From Okapia johnstoni (lineage: Eukaryota; Chordata; Mammalia; Artiodactyla; Giraffidae): 64,000 nt of DNA. Position 1 is the first letter of the stretch. Each line of letters opens with the position of its first letter. Below the pieces are notes generated by a model, which saw only the letters and a list, made by a program, of their open reading frames with translations, was not told the origin of the DNA and did not search any database. Shown here piece after piece: positions 45,758-56,922 of the stretch. Location: NCBI GenBank assembly GCA_024291935.2, contig CM044322.1, positions 21,823,405 to 21,887,404 on the forward strand. The letters run 5' to 3'. Both the position numbers and the translations under genes were made by a program.

Positions 45758-45880
45758 TTATTTTAAAACATGGAAACTGAGCCTCAGAGTTATGAAGGAC
45801 TAAAAGACAAAACAAAATTTGTTCATGATAAACACAAGCTTGGAACCCAGATCTCTTGACCCCAGGCTTGGCTACTATCA
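45758..45880 (-). mobile_element. MIR SINE
   Basis: 'acatggaaactgagcctcag', 'aagcttggaacccagatctc' and 'ttgaccccaggcttggc' are antisense MIR. Confidence 0.65.
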
Positions 45881-46569
45881 GTCTTATCATATTACTCATC
45901 TACAATCAATCCCTAATCAATGGAACATGTAGAGAAGAGTGCTTTGATCACAGTTTCTAAAGTTCTGTTTTCTTCTTGTAGCTTTCCCCCACATCTTTCA
46001 CTTCCTCCATGTAAATGCAAAAAAGAAAAAAGAAAAACCAGAAATTTGAAACCTCATTTTCAAAATGTTGCTGATCACTGAAACTCCAAGTCTCACCTCT
46101 GACATTGTCCCCAGATCCCATAGGTCCCTGACAATTGGAAATCCTATAGAGTACGTGAAACTAGCCCAGTTTCCCATGTTTTTTCCACTTTCTACTGTGG
46201 ATCATCAGCAGGATTCTATTTTAGGACAGAAATGCTTTTCACTACCCCTCAAATCATATGAAAGTAGGTGGTTTTCTACTGTATCAATTCTGGATAGCAA
46301 AAAGCACTGCGTCTTATTTGTTCTTTGAAGCAGGAGAGGGCCTTTCTCTTGGCCTGATATTGTTTTCATCTCTGTATACCTTGTACTATGATATTGATGG
46401 TGGTGATGGTGCTGATGATTATTATTTTCTGCTTGTCTTTGGTTAACATAGAATTTTACCTTAAGGATTGCAGGTTACATGTTAAGACAGCAGAGGAACT
46501 AACTTTCTGAGAGTTTTCATTTATAAAGAAATAAAGCAAAAAGTTAGGTAATGATAATAGTACTGTCAA
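45881..46569. other. unique sequence, no feature seen
   Basis: No repeat or exon recognised. A (ttg/atg)-rich patch sits at 46390-46430. Confidence 0.4.
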
Positions 46570-46735
46570 AATATCTTGACATACAGTCTTTCATATAACC
46601 CACCTGGAGCAAGGAGTTTTTAATTATTTTACAAGTGAGAATACTAAGCCTCTGATGATACCCACACTCACACAGGTAATGAATGGTGGAACCAAGACTC
46701 CAATCCAACACTTTGGGCTCTAAATCCATTTGGAA
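46570..46735 (-). mobile_element. MIR SINE
   Basis: 'ttttacaagtgagaatacta', 'agcctctgatgatacccaca', 'cacacaggtaatgaatggtg' and 'gaaccaagactccaatccaa' are the antisense MIR core. Confidence 0.75.
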
Positions 46736-47685
46736 TCTTGTCTAGCACAGGGCAGGGCAAAGGGTAATCAGCAAAATCCATCAGGTGAAAATTAAATTTC
46801 TTTTATGAGGAAACTAAGGAACTAGAATCAAACACATTGTTAAATCATTTTTGTGTCAAGCTCCTAGAGTTAAAACTGAATTCTTAATCTCAAATTCACT
46901 GTCCATATAGGGCTACCATATTGACCTTGGGAAACTGTAGAGCTGGATCATTTTCATCACTTAGCAAGGAGAGAAAAAAAACAAAACTAGAAACAATAAA
47001 GAGGTCAAGCAAGTAGAAGGATGTTTTGACTCCAGCTGGTGTAGAAATAGATGCAGAAAAAAATCAGAAGATGTGAGCCCTCCCTTGTGAGGCTCCAGTA
47101 TTCATTTGTCAGGGTTAAATTTGATATCAGATCATAAGTGTGTATTTCATAAGATTCTGAAAACTCAGAGTTTCCAAGATGGCGGTTCCTTCTAGAATAT
47201 CTTTCCAGCTACAGAGGTATACAGTCCTAAAAGCAGAAGGATACTTTATCAAGAAAGCAGAAACCAATGTGCCATATTGAATTCCTGAGTTTTACAAAGT
47301 TTTCAACACTTGATTCTTTTTCAATTGTGAGACATTGAGATAAATTTGAATCTTAAACTTATTCCATTGGTGTCAGCTGTTGATCCATTTATGAACAAAC
47401 AATCTGATATTCTCACTGAAAAAGGAGGCACTCTGACAGGAATCTTATCCCAAGAAAACTTGCTCTTTTTTTTTTTTTTTGACTCATTAGAGATCTCAGT
47501 ACCTCTCCTAAGAGCATTACTTATTTTCCAGGGTCACACAGACCTTAAATATTCAATTACCCAGAAAAAAAAAAAAAAAACAAACAAACACAGCGACTGG
47601 CATTAGAAACACTGAATCTACAGATGGCTTAAATGAACATTCTGGGAATCGCTAGAGCCACTCAGTATTCTCCAGAGGGCATTAA
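46736..47685. other. mostly unique; poly(T), poly(A) and a YY1-like site
   Basis: A weak MIR-like patch may lie at 46790-46900. A T run is at 47467-47481 and an A run with (caaa)n at 47563-47590. 'ccaagatggcgg' at 47174-47185 matches a YY1-type site. No exon seen. Confidence 0.4.
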
Positions 47686-47830
47686 TAACATAATTCCTAA
47701 CTGCTGTAATTTAATTCATTACATACTACTGAGCACCAGATACATGCAAAGTGCTACACTAAGTATAGTAGAGAGAAAACCACGGCCCGTGCTCTCAAGG
47801 AGTTCACTGTGTAACAAGAGACAGTAGATA
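47686..47830 (+). mobile_element. ancient mammalian repeat (family not named)
   Basis: 'ttaattcattacatactact', 'gagcaccagatacatgcaaa', 'gtgctacactaagtatag' and 'gtgctctcaaggagttcac' follow the same old family as 3086-3260. Confidence 0.6.
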
Positions 47831-48764
47831 TGCTTATAAGAGTCTATAAAACAAATAAAAGTACCACAAGAAACATCACAGCACTCCAACAGTCAATTTC
47901 TGCTCCTATTTTCCACCCTTGGATTACCTCCAAAAAAGTTGATGTTAATTTCTGCTATAAAAAGGAGCATCAAGAATCTTCTGACTAGGTCAGATTCTAC
48001 CTCAGAATCAAGATTCTCTTCTTTGAGTCTGTTCTCCCTCCTGCTTTGGTCTTCCTTCTTACCTCTGACCCTTTCCCAGGTCCTCCTCTCTTTCTCCCTA
48101 CCTGCCAAGACTTTAGGCTATTGGTCCTGCTTCACTCTACACTGAAGGTTCTATGGCCTCTTGATTTCTGTTCCTCTGCCCAGGTTTATTCCATTGCCAG
48201 GTTGCGATATATGATAACATGTCTGCAACATATGATAACATGCTTATCTGGATTCTGGCTCTTGACACTTGATCCTTAGATCTAGTTTACACTTATGTCT
48301 GCCTATGTCTTTTCAACCCACACCTAATTCCTGTTCCCTGTCAAACTCTTTGACATTTCAGGTACATTGGCAGGATCTTAGAGGTACAGAATAAATCATT
48401 GAGCAATAAATCTAATCAAGTTATTTGAGCAGAGACAATTAAACTAAATTATTTCTGTCAGTTAAATGAATGAGGATCCTCTTTTGAAAACAGTATCCAT
48501 GCTGTGAACTGAACCACATAAAAGATCAAAATCACCAAATTTAATACCCAAATAGGGAAAATGTGTGTTATGTAGAAGCAGCTATGATCTGAGCATTTTA
48601 ATCTCGATGTCCCAATATAACATAAAATCATGTATATAAGAGCTCAGAAGAATTTCAGAGGATGTCTAGTTAAACCCATACTCAGTAAAAAAAAAAAAAA
48701 AAAAAGCGAAGAAATCTGTAGATCACCCTTCTTTAGGAAGCTCTTCAACCTCATTTATCCAACC
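47831..48764. other. unique sequence with a short duplicated motif
   Basis: 'atatgataacatg' occurs at 48209-48221 and again at 48229-48241. An A run lies at 48688-48705. No repeat family or exon recognised. Confidence 0.4.
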
Positions 48765-50180
48765 CACACTTATTGATCATTCACTATAGGCCAGGTTTAG
48801 TGCTATGCTGCTGCTGCTAAGTCACTTCAGTCGTGTCCGACTCTGTGCGACCCCATAGACGGCAGCCCACCAGGCTCCGCCGTCCCTGGGATTCTCCAGG
48901 CAAGGATACTGGAGTGGGTTGCCATTTCCTTCTCCAGTACATGAAAGGGAAAAGTGAAAGTGAAGTTGCTCAGTCATGTCCGACTCTTAGCGACCCCATG
49001 GACTGTAGCCTACCAGGCTCCTCCGTCCATGGGAGTTTCCAGGCAAGAGTACTGGAGTGGGGTGCTGTCGCCTTCTCCGTGCCTTCTCTCTTAGTGCTAC
49101 AGCAGGAACTATAAAAAGGAAGCAAAGATCTAGGCCTCAAGAAGCTTCCAATCAGGCCAGGGATAGACATGAGACAAATAATTATAACACCGTGTGATGA
49201 ATGTTGTGATAGAAGTAAGTGCAGGACTCTGTGGGAACCCATAGGAATAAAGAATGCAACCTCACTGAGATCAGCATACTTAAGAGTAAGAAGCGAGATT
49301 AGAAATGGCTTTCCAGTCCAGGAGACTCTTGGGAGGAACTGAGCCAAGTCCTAGGAGGTTAACAGGTATACAAGGCAGAGATGCCACCAAGTACAAGGGC
49401 AAGAAGGCATCATGAAGGAAGAACAGGAGAACTAGGCAAGAACTAGATAATAAAAGGCCATGTCCCTTCCAACAAGATTGGATGGTACCCTGAGGACAGT
49501 GGGCAACCATTGAAGGATGCTGAATGGAAGAATACATGAAAATATTTGCATGTCAGAAAAAAAGAAATGGCTTCAACAATAGCATAAAAGCTAGACTAAA
49601 GGAGTGTGAGACTGTAGTAGTAGAAAAACTAAGCTTCTAATGCATCTAATGTAGAGAAGTATGGCAGGACTGTGTGAGGTCAATCCCAGAGCCAAGGCAA
49701 AATCCTGAAAAACAGACAGGAAAAGGAAGCAGCAGCACCTGGCCAGTGTAGGAGCCAGCAAGATGGGTCACAGCCTCTGATCAGAACCCAGTTAACTTCA
49801 CACATTCCAGTAGGTCTATACAAGTGCCCAGGGATACAGAAACTATATCATTCACAGTACCAAGGTATTTTCCTTCAAGTCTTTGGTACAGATGTGCCCA
49901 ACACTATACATTCACACCCCCATTCACGATTCCCTTGTACGTGTCTGCTAGATCATTGCTGGTCAATCTTACCTCCTATGCTTATAAGAGAATGGAAATT
50001 GTGTAGTTGCAAGAACATCAATCTTGCATTGGATCCCATTTTTCTACTTTTATTGTGGATCTGGAGTTTACTGAATGAAGAGACAATTACAGGAATCCAG
50101 ATTAGAAATGACAAGGGCCTAAATCAAGGCAGGTTAGGTGTGACAAAAACAGAGAACAGATTACAGTGGCATTTTAAGGA
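48765..50180 (+). mobile_element. ancient mammalian repeat, long copy, split by SINEs
   Basis: Starts 'acttattgatcattcactat' and resumes after the BovA2 with 'gaagcttccaatcaggcc'. It continues with 'tggatggtaccctgaggaca', 'gtgggcaaccattgaagg' and, near 50088, 'caggaatccagattagaaat'. These blocks follow, in order, the long form of the old family recognised at 3086-3260, which contains an 'aagccattggagg' and a 'cagtagtccaggcgagag' box. It extends to at least 50180. Family name not assigned. Confidence 0.55.
48806..49090 (-). mobile_element. BovA2 SINE with target-site duplication
   Basis: Full-length antisense BovA2: (gct)n, 'cacttcagtcgtgtccgac', first BovA unit, linker, second unit ending 'gtcgccttctccgtgcc'. 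It is flanked by 'ttagtgcta' at 48797-48805 and 49091-49099. The 93-codon plus and part of the 125-codon minus frames come from it. Confidence 0.95.
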
Positions 50181-50194
50181 AAGAATTGGCAAAA

Positions 50195-50330
50195 CTCATG
50201 GAAATGGCAACTCACTCCAGTATTCTTGCCTGGAGAATCCCAGGGACAGAGGAGCCTGGTGGGCTGCTGTTTATGGGGTCACACAGAGTCGAACACCACT
50301 GACGTGACTTAGCAGCAGCAGCAGCATGGA
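50195..50330 (+). mobile_element. BovA half-unit (BovA2 3' half)
   Basis: 'ggaaatggcaactcactcca' to '(gca)n' at 50314-50326: the second unit of a BovA2, 5' truncated. It sits in the same old repeat as the BovA2 at 48806. Confidence 0.88.
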
Positions 50331-50379
50331 TAACAGAAACTGAGGAAGAAGGCTGACTTTGTAGATACCACCTGCCTAA

Positions 50380-50601
50380 CCGATCAGCAGTGCACGACTG
50401 CTCAGTCATGTCTGACTCTGTGTGACGCTATGGACTGTAGCCCGCCAGGCTCCTCTCTCCATGGGATTCTCCAGGTAAGCATACTGGAGTAGGTTGCCAT
50501 GCCCTCCTCCAGGGGATCTTCCCGAGCCAGGGATCAAACCCCTATCTCTTGCATCTCCTGCATTAGCAGGCGGATTCTTAACCGCTGCACCACCTGGGAA
50601 G
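50380..50601 (-). mobile_element. Bov-tA SINE with 12-bp target-site duplication
   Basis: Antisense Bov-tA ('gctcagtcatgtctgactct' to 'ccacctgggaag') flanked by 'ccacctgcctaa' at 50368-50379 and 50602-50613. An extra 'ttgcatctcc'-type duplication is present in the head region near 50550. Confidence 0.94.
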
Positions 50602-50613
50602 CCACCTGCCTAA

Positions 50614-51345
50614 TACCTGCCTTAAATGGAAACAGGGGTAACAGGAAGGCTTTCAGACACTGAATTACTATGAAGAAGAAGAGATAGTGTTTCTTCCTGA
50701 GGGTTGTAGATTCTCTGTTGGCTTTGGATTAGGTGCAACATTGATCATCTTCCACTGAAGTTGGCTTAATTGGGGCTCATTTACCCTTCAGAAAAGGAAA
50801 TGTACATAACTTCACACAGCTCTTTCTAGTCTCATGATTCTGTCTTTGGGCTTTATACCCTACGTTAAAACATTCACATTATGTACTGACAGTATTTGAT
50901 CCTGTAAAACTGGATTATGGACATTCTCATCATTGACTTTCCCCTTATTACTCCTTACTTTTTATTGCATACCAAATTCAGGGATTTCATATTAGGGGAG
51001 TAAATACATTTTTATAAAACCTCCAACCAATTGATTTTTCCTTCCAGCCTTCAATATTATCTGGGCACAAGGTGAACCTAATGATTTTTACCCAAAATCG
51101 GTTACAAAGGAGTTATCCTGGATGGGCCTCTCCTGAAGCCTTTGATTAATCCCAGGCAGATTGTGATGGAAAATTCTGTGCTGGGTTTCGGAGGTCATGC
51201 AAAGAAATGCATATGTGTCAACCCTGCAGAAGTATCATCTGCATTCCAGCAGCAAACTGTTTTGGAAATGTCATCCCTCGGAGGAGTTCATGCCAGAGCC
51301 AATTAAAGTCATCGTAATGAAGAGTGGAAAGATGACACAAATGGC
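50614..51345. other. unique sequence, possible conserved noncoding DNA
   Basis: No repeat recognised. 51040-51330 is of balanced composition, without simple repeats or long frames, the look of constrained noncoding sequence. That is only an impression. Confidence 0.35.
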
Positions 51346-51349
51346 CAGA

Positions 51350-51525
51350 AAAAAATCCTAGAGTGTTAGAACTGAAAGAGTGATTAGACATGATCTAGCG
51401 TAATGCCTTCATTTTTAATGGTGGAAAATGAGACTGAAAGAGCTAAAAAGAAATCTTGATCGGTAGCACTAACAAGACTCCAGATCTCCTGGCTCCGGGC
51501 TCAGTTCTCTTCCTATCACACATTA
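51350..51525 (-). mobile_element. MIR/MIR3-type SINE, antisense
   Basis: 'gagtgttagaactgaaagag', 'gattagacatgatctagcg', 'ggaaaatgagactgaaagag' and 'ctccagatctcctggctccg' follow the MIR3-like consensus that ends in a 'gatcatctagtccaacc' block. Confidence 0.55.
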
Positions 51526-53434
51526 TCACTTCATGGGATCCCAGAGCTGTACATAGCAATGCATTCTGGCTGAGTTTCAGATATGCTAGCATGTGGAACT
51601 AGGCGCCCTCCTGTCCAGAGGTCATCTATGTGCACCAGGCTATTAAGGGTAACTGTCATGGAATGTTTGTGGACACTTAGATAAGAATCTTGCTGCATCC
51701 TTTTACTGGTATGGGCCTAGGACCCCCATGGGAAAGAACTTGAACTGTGTTCATAAATGAGGTCTAGACAAATACAGACATTTCTGATAGATTGGGGAGG
51801 TCCCAAGGGAAACTATGCTCCAAAAAGGGACAACCAGGCCACTGAAGGAAAAGTTACCATAAGTGAGGAGGAGTCTCGGGAGGGACAGACTTAGTATCAG
51901 GGCCTTAGTGTAGAAAAGGGATCTGTTATTCTGGGTACAATATGAGACTATCCTTAAAACACTCTCCATCTAACCCCAGCCAGCCCCCCTGGGACGTCTA
52001 TATATCCAAGGCAGAAGAGAACTACATGAAAACAAATATACAAAAGAAATCAATCACTCAAAGGCATCTGCGTTTCTGACAAGAAAATGACCTCCACGGA
52101 GGGCTGTATGATGAAATTACAAGATTTTACCATGAGGGAAAGACCCCCATAAAGAGAAAAGACACAAGAAGGGGAACAGGTTTCCTTACCAGCAAAAGAC
52201 TCAGAGAACAAACATGAGCAGAGATGGAGAGAAGCTTCCATCAGACAGCAGTAAAAAGAATAGACATTTTGAGGGAAGTGGAGCTCGAGAACAGGTCATA
52301 ACTGTGCAAAGACATCTAGCGTCCAGCATAGCTGGCATGGCAGAGCCAAGCTGATAGCATCAGGGTGACTAGTGGCACAGCCACAGGCAGTGATGAGACA
52401 CACCCAAACTACAGGGGTTAAGAGACAGGCAGCAGCAGCATTCTGTCCATATTAGCAGCAAGGCTGACCTGTGAGAGCAGCAAGATGTTTTAACCGAGTC
52501 ATAGCCCAGATCAGGGAATGACAGTAACTGGAGCAGATATGCTCCTGAACTGCAGGCATTCTCACTGCCGTGTTCCACATGGGGAGCTTCGGAACTAGGA
52601 TGGCCCTAGTGAGTGATCCCAAACTGGGGCAAGGGGTGGGCCTTTACGGCTTCCCAGGTGGCACTAGTGGGACAAATTGTTCAAGTATTATCAGCTAGAG
52701 TCTATAAACAAATGGGGACTTAAAGCATCCAGGCTCCATTAAGACTCTGAAAGGTTAAAAGAGTGATTTAGTCCAACCTTCCACCTCTAGAGACTAGATG
52801 TCTGAGTGCCAGAAGAGCCCAACTGCTAGTTTTCTTACATCACTGTGAAAAAAAAAAAAGTATGGATTCATGGGCCTATGACTCACCTGCTCTCCGTCTC
52901 AGAACTCTGTCTGATAATGGAACTTTTAACCCAACAGAGATCCAAATATCAGCTTCTTAATGGCCTGGAAAGCATTTCAATGATTTGCAAAGCAGGGGTC
53001 TTGATAACTGTGCCGGAAAAGATAGCTTATTCCTAAGGCTAACTGGGGCCTGTATTTTCCATCTTCAATATATACCTAAGAATCTACACACTCACGTGTG
53101 CCATGGGGTCCCACAGAGCAGACCCTGGAGTCCCACACCCATCTGGACAAAGAGCCTGCATGTCTGACACATATGGTAATCACCATCCTCTTTCAAAGTT
53201 TTACATGATGACCTGCCCCTAGTAAAGCAAGGCCTCAAAAATACCCTAGACTCTAACAAAGCAGACTGGTCTCTTCCATGAGGAGAGGTAAGCAAATTAA
53301 GAGAAAGGGGATAGAGGTATTAGTAGAAATGTCCCTCTTTGTGCTAACACAGGTCATAGATAGGAGGCATGGACTTCCCCAAACCCCAGGACAGTTGCTT
53401 GTCAAGCCACTTTTTACTCACCTCCACAAAGAGA
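51526..53434. other. mostly unique; no gene recognised
   Basis: A 25-bp tRNA-head scrap of a Bov-tA-like SINE ('cggcttcccaggtggcacta') lies at 52648-52672. A weak MIR3-like patch ('agtgatttagtccaacctt') is near 52760 and an A run at 52846-52859. Open frames are under 75 codons. No exon seen. Confidence 0.4.
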
Positions 53435-54790
53435 CGTGCACTGTTCAGTAAGAAACCTATTCTGTTACTGACATCCCTTATTGTTAGAAAGTTCTTCATC
53501 ATTCTGAGTTTAAAACTGGTCCCATTTAGTTTCTACTCCTCACTTGTGCTAATTCTGCTCTCTAGGACATCTGAGACTATCTGTGTTCCCTCTACTATCT
53601 GGCAGACTCTACCAAACAGACTCTGAGTCTCCTTCCCATACACTGCCTAAGCACATTGGATAAATCTCCACGACAATATCTACCCGATTATGTTGCTAAT
53701 ATGTGTAGTTCTAAAAATGTTGTTTTCTAGACCTCACTCCGTGGGTTGATTCAGTAGATCTGATGTGAAGTCTAGGACTCTATTTGACAGATATCCAGGT
53801 GTCCAAAGAATCTACTTCTAGAAACAGATTTAAACTATGAGGTTCTTAAAAGTAGAGATCTTACCATATTTGCTTGTGCATCCCTAGCACTTAGTAGAGG
53901 GTTCTGAATAAACCTTTATTGAATGAATGAAAAAAACTGAACGTGAAAAAAAAAATGAATAAAGAATTTTAAAGATAGCTATCATTGACAAGTTATCTGT
54001 AAGTCTTCCCCTTTTTGGAATAAATGTATCTAGTTTTCTTTACAACAGACCCTTCGTAATCCTGTCATTCTCGTCTAACGCACTCCAGTTGTCAATATTT
54101 TTGTCCCAAGTCCATGCTCTACAAGACAAGCCACTGCAGTGAGGAGCCTGGGCACCACAACTAGAAAGAAAGCCTACATGCAGCAGTGAAGACCCAGCAT
54201 AGCCAAAAATAAATAAATAAATACATTTTGAATATGGTATCTAAAGTCCGATTCATCTTCCACGTGTGGTCGGTGCAGGGAATGACTGCCTCCCTTGAGC
54301 AGAATATGAGAATGCTTCTAAGACAGTCACGGGTTGGCCTACACTGCATTTACATTCAACTAAAACTTCTACAAACCACCCTGCCTTAAACAGATGCAGT
54401 TGATTTTTTAAATGAATTGTATCTTCTACTAGTATTAAACTTCATCTTATTATTTTCAGCTGGTTGTTCCAGTCTGTCAAAAGCCTTTTGAATCTTGACT
54501 CTATCATCCAGTGTATTAGCTATCCCTCCCGTCTTTGTCATCTGAAAATTTAGTAAGAAATTTTCTGTGTCTTCATCTCCAATTCAATAAATAAAAATTA
54601 AAAACAGCAGTGACAGAGCCAGAAACCTGAAATATATCATTAGAGATTTCTCTTCAAATGACACAAAGCTCTTAAACATTTTTTTTGAGTTATGACTATT
54701 GTACCAATTATAAATCCACGTAACTGTGCTTCATTCAGTCCTTACTTCTTGTCAACAAGATATCACGAGAAGAACCTGATGTTCTAGAAA
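53435..54790 (+). mobile_element. ancient amniote-age repeat, in pieces (family not named)
   Basis: 'attgttagaaagttcttcat' (53481), 'actggtcccatttagtttct', later 'gtcatctgaaaatttagtaa' (54538), 'attataaatccacgtaact' (54708) and 'cttgtcaacaagatatcacg' (54749) follow in order a very old repeat found across mammals. Copies of such repeats have sometimes been kept as noncoding elements. Gaps and a CHR-2 scrap interrupt it. Confidence 0.45.
54110..54225 (+). mobile_element. CHR-2-type SINE 3' fragment
   Basis: 'gccactgcagtgaggagcct', 'gaaagaaagcctacatgcag', 'gaagacccagcatagcc' and (aaat)n at 54208-54221: the last ~115 bp of the cetartiodactyl SINE, inserted within the older repeat. Confidence 0.8.
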
Positions 54791-54814
54791 GAATTCAGTC
54801 TGGGAAATATGAGT

Positions 54815-54960
54815 TTATTCCAAGTTCTAGCTGCCATGAACTTACTGTGTGAAATTAGGCAATGTAGTCTTTCTTTCTGGTCTTTTTTTCACTCAAATGA
54901 GGAATTTGAACTAAGTGATCTCTAAGATCCCTACCAGTTCTACAACTCCACAATTCCTGG
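54815..54960 (+). mobile_element. MIR3-type SINE
   Basis: 'tgaacttactgtgtgaaatt', 'aaatgaggaatttgaactaa', 'gtgatctctaagatccctac' and 'cagttctacaactccacaat' follow the MIR3 consensus in sense, including the 'aaggtcccttccagctct' block. Confidence 0.7.
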
Positions 54961-56041
54961 TATCTTGGTAAAATATGCTGTTTTCAACACTAGTAAACCC
55001 TCAGAAAGTAAAATATATTGCTTTGGCATTACTTGTTGCCAGCACACTTCTATTGGTTTCCAGTGAAAATGCCATACTTTTCTAAGTTCCTAAAGCTATT
55101 TTCTTGCAGTCCTATCTCCTCTCAATGGCAGATGGAAATCAAGAGACTCTAATATTGGACTGAGGTTCAAGAATTCTGGGAGTTGGCATAGGGATAGGGC
55201 ACCACTTACCTGCCAAGCCCTGAATACGATCATGGACAGATCTCAGCATAGGTAATTAAGTGAATCAACATCGAAGCCTCCCATTTGTAATTTCTGATGT
55301 CTATATCTTCCATTATAAAAGTTAAAATGTTTGCCTCCCTCAAGTGTCTGGCAATGCTCTGCTTGGCCATTTTTTTCTCAAAGATCATTAGGAGCAGTTA
55401 CACGCACACATTTCCAAGTTCCTTCCTCACCTACTTTTAAACAATCGAATAATCTTTTAATATATTTCTTGCTCCCAAATTCCATTTTTTCAATCTTCAT
55501 GCTACCCTTTCAGGTCCTTTGTGGTAGGATGACCTTTTGTTTGGTGATGTGCGTGAGAAAAAGACTGTAACTTTGCAGATGCCAAGTTGAAAAGCAGAGG
55601 AGCCATCAGGAAGAAAGGAGGAACTCTAAGCGTTAGAACCAGCAGCTGTTTGAGAAGGCCATTTCCGAGTCCTCAGAGAAGCTCCCAGGAGATTAAACCA
55701 CACAGAGGCGCTGAGCTTCAGAGGGCAGACCAATAAAGACATGTGGCTACCAGAAATTAAATCCACTTAAGTTCTCACAGACATTTAAAAAGCAATTTAG
55801 TCCTTTCTTCTGAAAAAAAACCAGATTCATGTTTCATGTCATCTTTGTGCTGAGATTTTTTTTTATTTTATAAGGACAAATAAAATCAAATTATGTGTCA
55901 TTTATTTAACAAAGATATCTTAATATAAAATAAAAAACACAGGATGATACAATCTAGTATTATACGCCTGGCTCTCTATTACTCATTTCTAAAGATCTGC
56001 ACAGAGTCTAGCCTACTTTCAACAAGCTCCATTAATAATCT
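54961..56041. other. unique sequence, no feature seen
   Basis: No named repeat or exon. A T run lies at 55856-55864. Open frames do not exceed 79 codons. Confidence 0.4.
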
Positions 56042-56406
56042 AGGACTTCCCCAGTGGTACAGTGGATAAGAATATGCCTGCCAGTGCAGGGGGGTATGGG
56101 TTTTATCCCTGTTCTGGGAAGATCCCACATGTTGAAGAGCAACTAAAGCCCATAGGCCACAATTACTGAGCCTGCCCACCACAAGTACTGAAGCCCACAT
56201 GTCCCAGAGCCCCCACACTGCAACTACTGAGCCCACGTGCTGCAACTCCTGAAGCCCGTGTACCTAGAGCCTGTGCTCCACAACAGGAGAAGTCACCACA
56301 ATGCGAAGCCCACGCACTGCAAGGAAGAGAAGCCCCCTCTAGCTGCAACTAGAGAAAGACTGAGTGCAGCAACAAAGACCCAGTGCAACCAAAAGTAAAT
56401 AAATAA
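56042..56406 (+). mobile_element. CHR-2-type cetartiodactyl SINE, full length
   Basis: The tRNA-like head 'aggacttccccagtggtaca' is followed by 'ctgccagtgcaggggggta', 'gggaagatcccacatgttg', repeated 'caactactgagccc' units, 'caacaaagacccagtgcaac' and an (aaat)n end. 'taatcta' at 56036-56042 and 56425-56431 may be the TSD, placing the tail end slightly further right. The minus frames over it are not genes. Confidence 0.88.
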
Positions 56407-56647
56407 GTCATTGAAAAAAATAAGTAATCTATTATAACTGTGCAAAAAGCAAGCATAGTTCCCAAGAGAAGTTCATTTTCTAAAGAGTTCACTGTCACAA
56501 AGAAGTTAACTATGTGGAGTGTGAGATTCCTATTTGGCAACCAAAAGATTAGATAGCAACGAAATCAAAAGAAAACACAAAAACTTAGAAAGATTTTGGT
56601 TGTATTTTCTTACTATCTTCTTCTTGAAGCACCATAATTGCAGTTAT

Positions 56648-56850
56648 GCTGTGCCATGCTAAGTCACTTCAGTCGTGTCCAACTCTTTGTAACCCTATGG
56701 ATTTTAGCCTGCCAGGCTCCTCTGTCCATGGGATTCGCCAGGCAAGAATACTGAAGTGGGTTGCCATGTCCTCCTCCAGGGATCGAACCTGCTTCTTTTA
56801 AGTCTTCTGCATTGGCAGACAGGTTCTTTAACACTAGCATCACCTGGGAA
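56648..56850 (-). mobile_element. Bov-tA SINE with 14-bp target-site duplication
   Basis: Antisense Bov-tA ('gctaagtcacttcagtcgtg' to 'gcatcacctggga') flanked by 'ataattgcagttat' at 56634-56647 and 56851-56864, a perfect TSD. A deletion of ~15 bases in the head region removes the 'ggatcttcccgaccc' block. Confidence 0.95.
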
Positions 56851-56922
56851 ATAATTGCAGTTATCTACGAGGTATATTTCTTCATTCTGATCCTAGATGC
56901 GTGTGATTAGAGAAAAGGCTGT

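Noticed and set aside
52648..52672. isolated 'cggcttcccaggtggcacta' as a possible SINE
   Set aside because: Only ~25 bases of a Bov-tA-type head are present without a body or TSD. Too short to call as an element, so mentioned only in the surrounding entry.
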